Assembly: GCA_024405735.1 (NCBI GenBank)
Contig: JAKSOF010000018.1
Location: forward strand, 1-43,253
Source of the DNA: Victivallaceae bacterium
Lineage (GTDB): Bacteria > Verrucomicrobiota > Lentisphaeria > Victivallales > Victivallaceae
Direction: 5' to 3'
Length of the DNA stretch: 43,253 nt
A program made the position numbers and the translations under genes. A model generated the notes under the pieces. The model ran no database searches. It saw only the letters and a program-made list of their open reading frames with translations, and had not been told where the DNA came from. Shown here one piece after another: positions 39,559-43,253 of this stretch. Within the stretch, counting starts at the first letter, position 1; every line of letters starts with the position of its first letter.

Positions 39559-41193
39559 ATGGGAAACAAGATGTTCTGCTGGCAGTGTCAGGAAACGGGG
39601 GGCGGCAAGGGCTGCACCATTTGCGGAGTCTGCGGCAAGAAACCGGAAGTTGCCGCCATGCAGGATCTGCTGGTATATGTCACCAAGGGGCTTGGAGCGG
39701 TTGCCGCCCGGCTTCGGACGGAAGGGAAGAGCGTGTCCCAAAACATCAACCACCGGATCACCCAAAATCTCTTCGTCACGATCACCAACGCCAATTTCGA
39801 CCGGGAAGCGATCATCCGTGCCGTTGAGGAGACGCTGAAGGTGAAATCGGAACTGTTGTCGCAACTCGGCAACGCATCCGATCTGCCAGAAGCCGCCCGG
39901 TGGTCGGGATGCAGAAATGAATTCGACGCCAAGGCGGCGGAGGTGGGCGTACAGGCGACGAAGGACGAGGACATCCGAAGTCTGCGTGAACTCATCATCT
40001 ATGGGCTGAAAGGACTTGCCGCCTATCTCAAGCATGCGAACGCGCTCCTTCAGGATGATGAGGCCATCGATGCCTTCATCCAGTCCGCCTTGGCAAAGAC
40101 GCTGGATAATTCGCTGGACGCGGCAGCGCTGACCGCGCTTGCGCTGGATACGGGCAAGTATGGCGTACAGGGGATGGCCCTCCTGGACAAGGCGAACACT
40201 TCCGCCTACGGCAATCCTGAAATCACCGAAGTCGAACTCGGTGTCCGCAACCGTCCGGGGATCCTCATTTCCGGACACGACCTGCGCGATCTGGAGATGC
40301 TTTTGGAGCAGTCCGCGGGGCAGGGCATCGACATCTATACCCACTCCGAGATGCTTCCTGCCCACTACTACCCGGCCTTCAAGAAATATCCGCATTTCGC
40401 GGGAAACTACGGGAACGCCTGGTGGAAGCAGAAGGATGAGTTCGAGAAATTCCACGGGCCGATCCTGATGACCACAAACTGCGTCGTACCACCTGCGGAA
40501 AGTTACAAAGGACGCCTGTGGACCACCGGCACGGTCGGCGTCCCCGACTGCCGCCACATTCCCGGAGCATACGGCGAAGTCAAGGATTTTTCCGGCATCA
40601 TCGCTCAGGCGAAGACGTGTCCTCCGCCCGAAGAATTGGAGACGGGGAAGATCGTCGGCGGTTTCGCGCACGAACAGGTATTCGCCTTTGCGGACAAGGT
40701 GGTCGCCGCTGTCAAATCGGGAGCCATCCGCAAGTTCGTGGTCATGGCGGGCTGCGACGGACGCATGAAAAGCCGCGAATACTATGCGGAATTCGCCTCG
40801 AAGCTTCCGAAGGACGTGGTCATCCTGACGGCCGGTTGCGCCAAATACAAATACAACAAATTGCCACTCGGCGACATCGGAGGCATCCCGCGCGTCCTCG
40901 ACGCGGGGCAGTGCAACGACTCCTACTCGCTGGCGCTCATCGCGCTGAAGCTCAAGGAGGTCTTCGGACTTGACGATATCAACAAGCTGCCTCTCGCGTT
41001 CAATATCGCATGGTATGAGCAGAAGGCGGTCATCGTCCTGCTGGCGCTCCTTTATCTCGGCGTGAAGAACATCCACCTCGGCCCGACGCTCCCAGCCTTC
41101 CTTTCGCCGAATGTTGCGAAGGTGCTGGTGGAAAGTTTCGGCATCGCTGGCATCGGCACGGTCGATGACGACATCAAGCTGCTGATCGGCTAA
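39559..41193 (+). CDS. hcp: Hydroxylamine reductase (hybrid-cluster protein), class I
   Basis: 544 residues, the usual length. The N-terminal cysteine set C7-x2-C10-x8-C19-x5-C25 ([23 protein letters not shown]) is that of class I enzymes with a [4Fe-4S] proximal cluster. The hybrid 4Fe-2O-2S cluster ligands should lie in the later conserved blocks (for example [24 protein letters not shown]). It acts in nitric oxide or hydroxylamine stress and S-nitrosylation chemistry. AGGAGG lies eight bases before the chosen ATG; the longer frame back to 39277 overlaps the tetR remnant. Confidence 0.95.
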   Translation: MGNKMFCWQCQETGGGKGCTICGVCGKKPEVAAMQDLLVYVTKGLGAVAARLRTEGKSVSQNINHRITQNLFVTITNANFDREAIIRAVEETLKVKSELLSQLGNASDLPEAARWSGCRNEFDAKAAEVGVQATKDEDIRSLRELIIYGLKGLAAYLKHANALLQDDEAIDAFIQSALAKTLDNSLDAAALTALALDTGKYGVQGMALLDKANTSAYGNPEITEVELGVRNRPGILISGHDLRDLEMLLEQSAGQGIDIYTHSEMLPAHYYPAFKKYPHFAGNYGNAWWKQKDEFEKFHGPILMTTNCVVPPAESYKGRLWTTGTVGVPDCRHIPGAYGEVKDFSGIIAQAKTCPPPEELETGKIVGGFAHEQVFAFADKVVAAVKSGAIRKFVVMAGCDGRMKSREYYAEFASKLPKDVVILTAGCAKYKYNKLPLGDIGGIPRVLDAGQCNDSYSLALIALKLKEVFGLDDINKLPLAFNIAWYEQKAVIVLLALLYLGVKNIHLGPTLPAFLSPNVAKVLVESFGIAGIGTVDDDIKLLIG

Positions 41194-41286
41194 ATACAGG
41201 GATATGCAGTGAAATATCGCTATTCATCCGTAAAACGCGCCATTGAGGCGCTGCTGTTCGTGGCGGTGTTCCGCGTACATCAAAAG

Positions 41287-41321
41287 CAACCTGACAAATG
41301 ACTTTGTCCGGTTGTTTTTTT
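41287..41321 (+). terminator. Terminator of hcp
   Basis: CAACC-T-GACAAA / TTTGTC-C-GGTTG stem with a short loop and seven T. A second hairpin, GTCCGCT/AGCGGAC, with four T follows at 41324-41354. Confidence 0.8.
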
Positions 41322-41526
41322 GTGTCCGCTCATCGCCTGCAAAAGCGGACTTTTGCGGGCGATTGCCCTGCGTTCCTCGCTTTGCTCGGTACTCGCGCTC
41401 GTCGCTTCGCTCCGTCCGGGTCCGCCCACCATTTTTTTGTACTTCTGCCGGACGGGGACACGCCGTTCGGCTTTTTTATTTCCGTTGTTCGGGGCTGAAT
41501 GCCAGGTATTTATCTATATTTCCGGG

Positions 41527-41593
41527 AAACAGAGAATTCTCTGTTTTCGTTTTCCGTCGCATAAAATCCGCCGATTCTCAGAGAAATTCTCTG
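41527..41593. repeat. Two related palindromes
   Basis: AAACAGAGAATTCTCTGTTT (41527-41546) is a perfect 20-bp palindrome. CAGAGAAATTCTCTG (41579-41593) is a second copy of its core with one extra A, 52 bases on. They lie upstream of the WYL regulator and look like a pair of operator sites. Confidence 0.6.
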
Positions 41594-41603
41594 TTTGCCA
41601 TGT

Positions 41604-41714
41604 GTCGGGGACACAGTAGTTTTATATTGATATATAACGACTTGCAATAAATCCAGTCGGTTCTGATTTGACTAAAAATGCACGTCCATTTTTCATATTT
41701 TTTGTGTCCCCGAC
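41604..41714. repeat. 12-bp inverted repeat
   Basis: GTCGGGGACACA (41604-41615) and TGTGTCCCCGAC (41703-41714) are perfect inverted copies 87 bases apart. The left copy also forms its own small hairpin GTGTC/GACAC. Confidence 0.6.
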
Positions 41715-41782
41715 CTTATGCCCATCGTAATTGGGTGTGTGCAGGTTTTCTGCCGTTTCTGCCGTTGATGAAGGATTCCTTG

Positions 41783-41811
41783 TTGAAATATGCCGATTTG
41801 CTGTGTATATT
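41783..41811 (+). promoter_or_regulatory. Promoter of the WYL regulator gene
   Basis: TTGAAA (41783-41788), a 17-base spacer and TATATT (41806-41811), 52 bases before the start codon. Confidence 0.7.
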
Positions 41812-41863
41812 AAAGTGGATGATTATGTAAAAACGAATAGGCATATGCTGGAAGGAGATTTGC

Positions 41864-42871
41864 ATGGGGGTGACTAAATACAATATTCAGCGGATCAAAC
41901 GGCTGCTCTCCATGCTCAAGGAGAACCGCTACCCGAACTACCCTCGCTTCCTTGCCGAGATGAAGCGTCAGGATATCGCAGGGGCGTATAATCTTTCCGC
42001 CCGGACCCTCCAACGCGACATCGCGTTTCTGAAATCGGAATACCGTGCGCCGATCGAATACGATTTTGAGCAACGTGGTTATTATCTCACAGACCCCGAT
42101 TGGAGCGTGGACATCCCGCTTCTTGAGAATTCCGAAATGCGGGCGGCGGTGCTCGGTGCGCGTCTTGCGGAAAACCTGATGCCCGCGCCCGTGAAACAAG
42201 AAATGCGTTCCGCCGTGGATACTCTGCTTTCTGTAAACGACAAGGGAATGGACGAGAAAGCAGTCCTGCTGTCGCTGGTCGCGCTGGGATCGCGGGCGGC
42301 AGTCAAGCCCGAAGTGTTCCGCGTCATCTTCGACGCCTGGCAGAAACATCAATGCGTCAATGTGAGATACAACCCTGTGACCGAATCCGAGTCGGAACGC
42401 CTGATCGAACCCCATGCGCTCGCTTTTTATGAAGGGAACTGGTATATCAAGGCGGTTTCACGCATGAAAGACGGCAAAGCCATTCCTTCCGGAAAGCGGC
42501 GGGCTTCGACGCTGGCGCTACACCGCATCCTGAGCGCCGAAGCGACTTCCGACATTTTCAAGCCGGATCAGAAAATCATCGATGCAGTGAATCGGCGCGA
42601 AATTTTCGACTTTCCACTGGTGGAGGACATTCGGCTACGTCTGGGGCCCGAAGCGCGCAAGTTCATCGGCGAACAGTTTGATGTGACCGAGGAATCACGT
42701 GACAAGGATCATTACATTGTCCGCATCGCCGCCGCTCCCGTCTACCGAATCGTCAATTACGTGCTTGTTGAAGGCGGGGACGCAGAGCTTTTGAATCATC
42801 CCGAACTCGCCGCAGAGGTCGTCAAGCGGGCTGAACAGAGCATAAAAGTTCACAGGAAACGAAAAAAATGA
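41864..42871 (+). CDS. WYL-domain transcriptional regulator
   Basis: 335 residues. The N-terminal winged helix-turn-helix (about 5-75: IQRIKRLLSMLK, YNLSARTLQRDIAFLKSEY) is the DeoR-like/HTH_11 type. The middle to C-terminal WYL domain contains the EPHALAFYEGNWYIKAVSR block (about 185-203), and a WCX-like extension follows (from about 250). WYL domains sense nucleic acid or nucleotide ligands in several defence and DNA-damage regulators. AAGGAG precedes the start. The palindromes upstream could be its own operators. Confidence 0.9.
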   Translation: MGVTKYNIQRIKRLLSMLKENRYPNYPRFLAEMKRQDIAGAYNLSARTLQRDIAFLKSEYRAPIEYDFEQRGYYLTDPDWSVDIPLLENSEMRAAVLGARLAENLMPAPVKQEMRSAVDTLLSVNDKGMDEKAVLLSLVALGSRAAVKPEVFRVIFDAWQKHQCVNVRYNPVTESESERLIEPHALAFYEGNWYIKAVSRMKDGKAIPSGKRRASTLALHRILSAEATSDIFKPDQKIIDAVNRREIFDFPLVEDIRLRLGPEARKFIGEQFDVTEESRDKDHYIVRIAAAPVYRIVNYVLVEGGDAELLNHPELAAEVVKRAEQSIKVHRKRKK

Positions 42872-42974
42872 AACTTTTTCGGGACATCCTCTTCACTCCG
42901 ACACTTTCTGTCGCATCGGATACTGTAAAATATCTCCAGTCATCACGTTTGGACGTGCAACAATGGAGGTTATT

Positions 42975-43244
42975 ATGGATGATGAACGGAAAAATGTGGA
43001 AGTCTCATTCAATGCAAACGGACCGCGAAAGTGTCCGTATTGCCAAAAGGAAGTCGAAAAGGAGGCGGTATCGTGTCCCTATTGCTACGGGACATTCGTG
43101 TCGACAAACCGCATTCGGAATGCGATTGGCATGGTCATCCTCTTCATCATTCTCTACTGGATCATATCGTCTTTCGTGAGTTGCGAGGCTGATCGGGAAA
43201 TGAAGAAAATCAACAGGCAGGTCGAGATGCAGATGCAACATTAA
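42975..43244 (+). CDS. Small zinc-ribbon membrane protein
   Basis: 89 residues. Two CPYC pairs (CPYCQKEVEKEAVSCPYC, about residues 17-34) form a zinc ribbon; one membrane helix follows at about 46-65 and then a charged tail. GGAGG five bases before the ATG fixes the start; an ATG four codons earlier contains that site. No specific function is recognised. The window ends nine bases after the stop. Confidence 0.75.
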   Translation: MDDERKNVEVSFNANGPRKCPYCQKEVEKEAVSCPYCYGTFVSTNRIRNAIGMVILFIILYWIISSFVSCEADREMKKINRQVEMQMQH

Positions 43245-43253
43245 CACGAGGAG

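Larger units (their letters stand above)
41194..41863. other. Intergenic space after hcp, terminators and palindromes only
   Basis: No credible gene: the open frame across 41243-41650 has a cysteine/serine/arginine-rich composition typical of chance frames. The space holds two terminator hairpins, a run of CG-rich TCGCTTCGCTC-like sequence near 41370-41430, palindromes and a promoter, all listed separately. Confidence 0.7.

Noticed and set aside
41243-41650. 135-residue protein after hcp
   Set aside because: Runs through two terminators and palindromes and has a composition typical of chance frames.

Overview
The window reads as a chromosomal segment of an anaerobic bacterium. The most likely home is the PVC group, perhaps a gut Lentisphaerota (Victivallales-like) genome. 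Pointers are a class I lysyl-tRNA synthetase, a GGGtGRT protein paired with a NifU-like scaffold, a Stn-type flavin/Fe-S transhydrogenase, a class I hybrid-cluster protein, and host-glycan/lipid type hydrolases. The phylum is an inference from gene content, not a measured result.

Region 1 (1-12065) is the right-hand part of an integrative element. It ends in a 45-base copy of the 3' part of tRNA-Lys(CTT), beginning in the anticodon loop. Beside it lie a tyrosine recombinase, an excisionase-like HTH protein and a leftward operon: two membrane/secreted proteins, a sliding-clamp-like protein with a coiled-coil tail, a small protein, a Cas4/RecB-like nuclease and a DUF932-like protein. The left part is rightward: a group II-type reverse transcriptase with its own terminator, a strongly structured and probably separately transcribed non-coding segment, a secreted protein with eight almost identical Sel1 repeats, and two small membrane proteins. 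The left end of the element lies outside the window.

Region 2 (12066-26000) is chromosomal. It holds an amino-acid ABC transporter (ATPase plus a fused binding protein-permease), a ceramidase-like protein, an operon of GH20 hexosaminidase, NUC1-type nuclease and SGNH hydrolase, an operon of RdgC-like protein, TrmB and TyrS, and the Fe-S scaffold/GGGtGRT pair. Two intergenic spaces carry a shared repeat of about 210 bp; one copy sits inside a MITE-like element of about 440 bp with terminal inverted repeats.

Region 3 (26000-38600) holds class I LysRS with a C-terminal tRNA-binding domain, a thioredoxin-like/TPR protein, the three-gene Stn-type transhydrogenase, an MtaB-type methylthiotransferase, a gpsA-site-2 protease-NUDIX operon, and an ECF sigma factor with a putative anti-sigma factor and a periplasmic coiled-coil protein. 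tRNA-Glu and tRNA-Phe follow.

Region 4 (38800-43253) holds a TetR remnant, Hcp, a palindrome-rich space, a WYL regulator and a zinc-ribbon membrane protein. Many chromosomal promoters share one form, TTGnnn-17-TATAYT.
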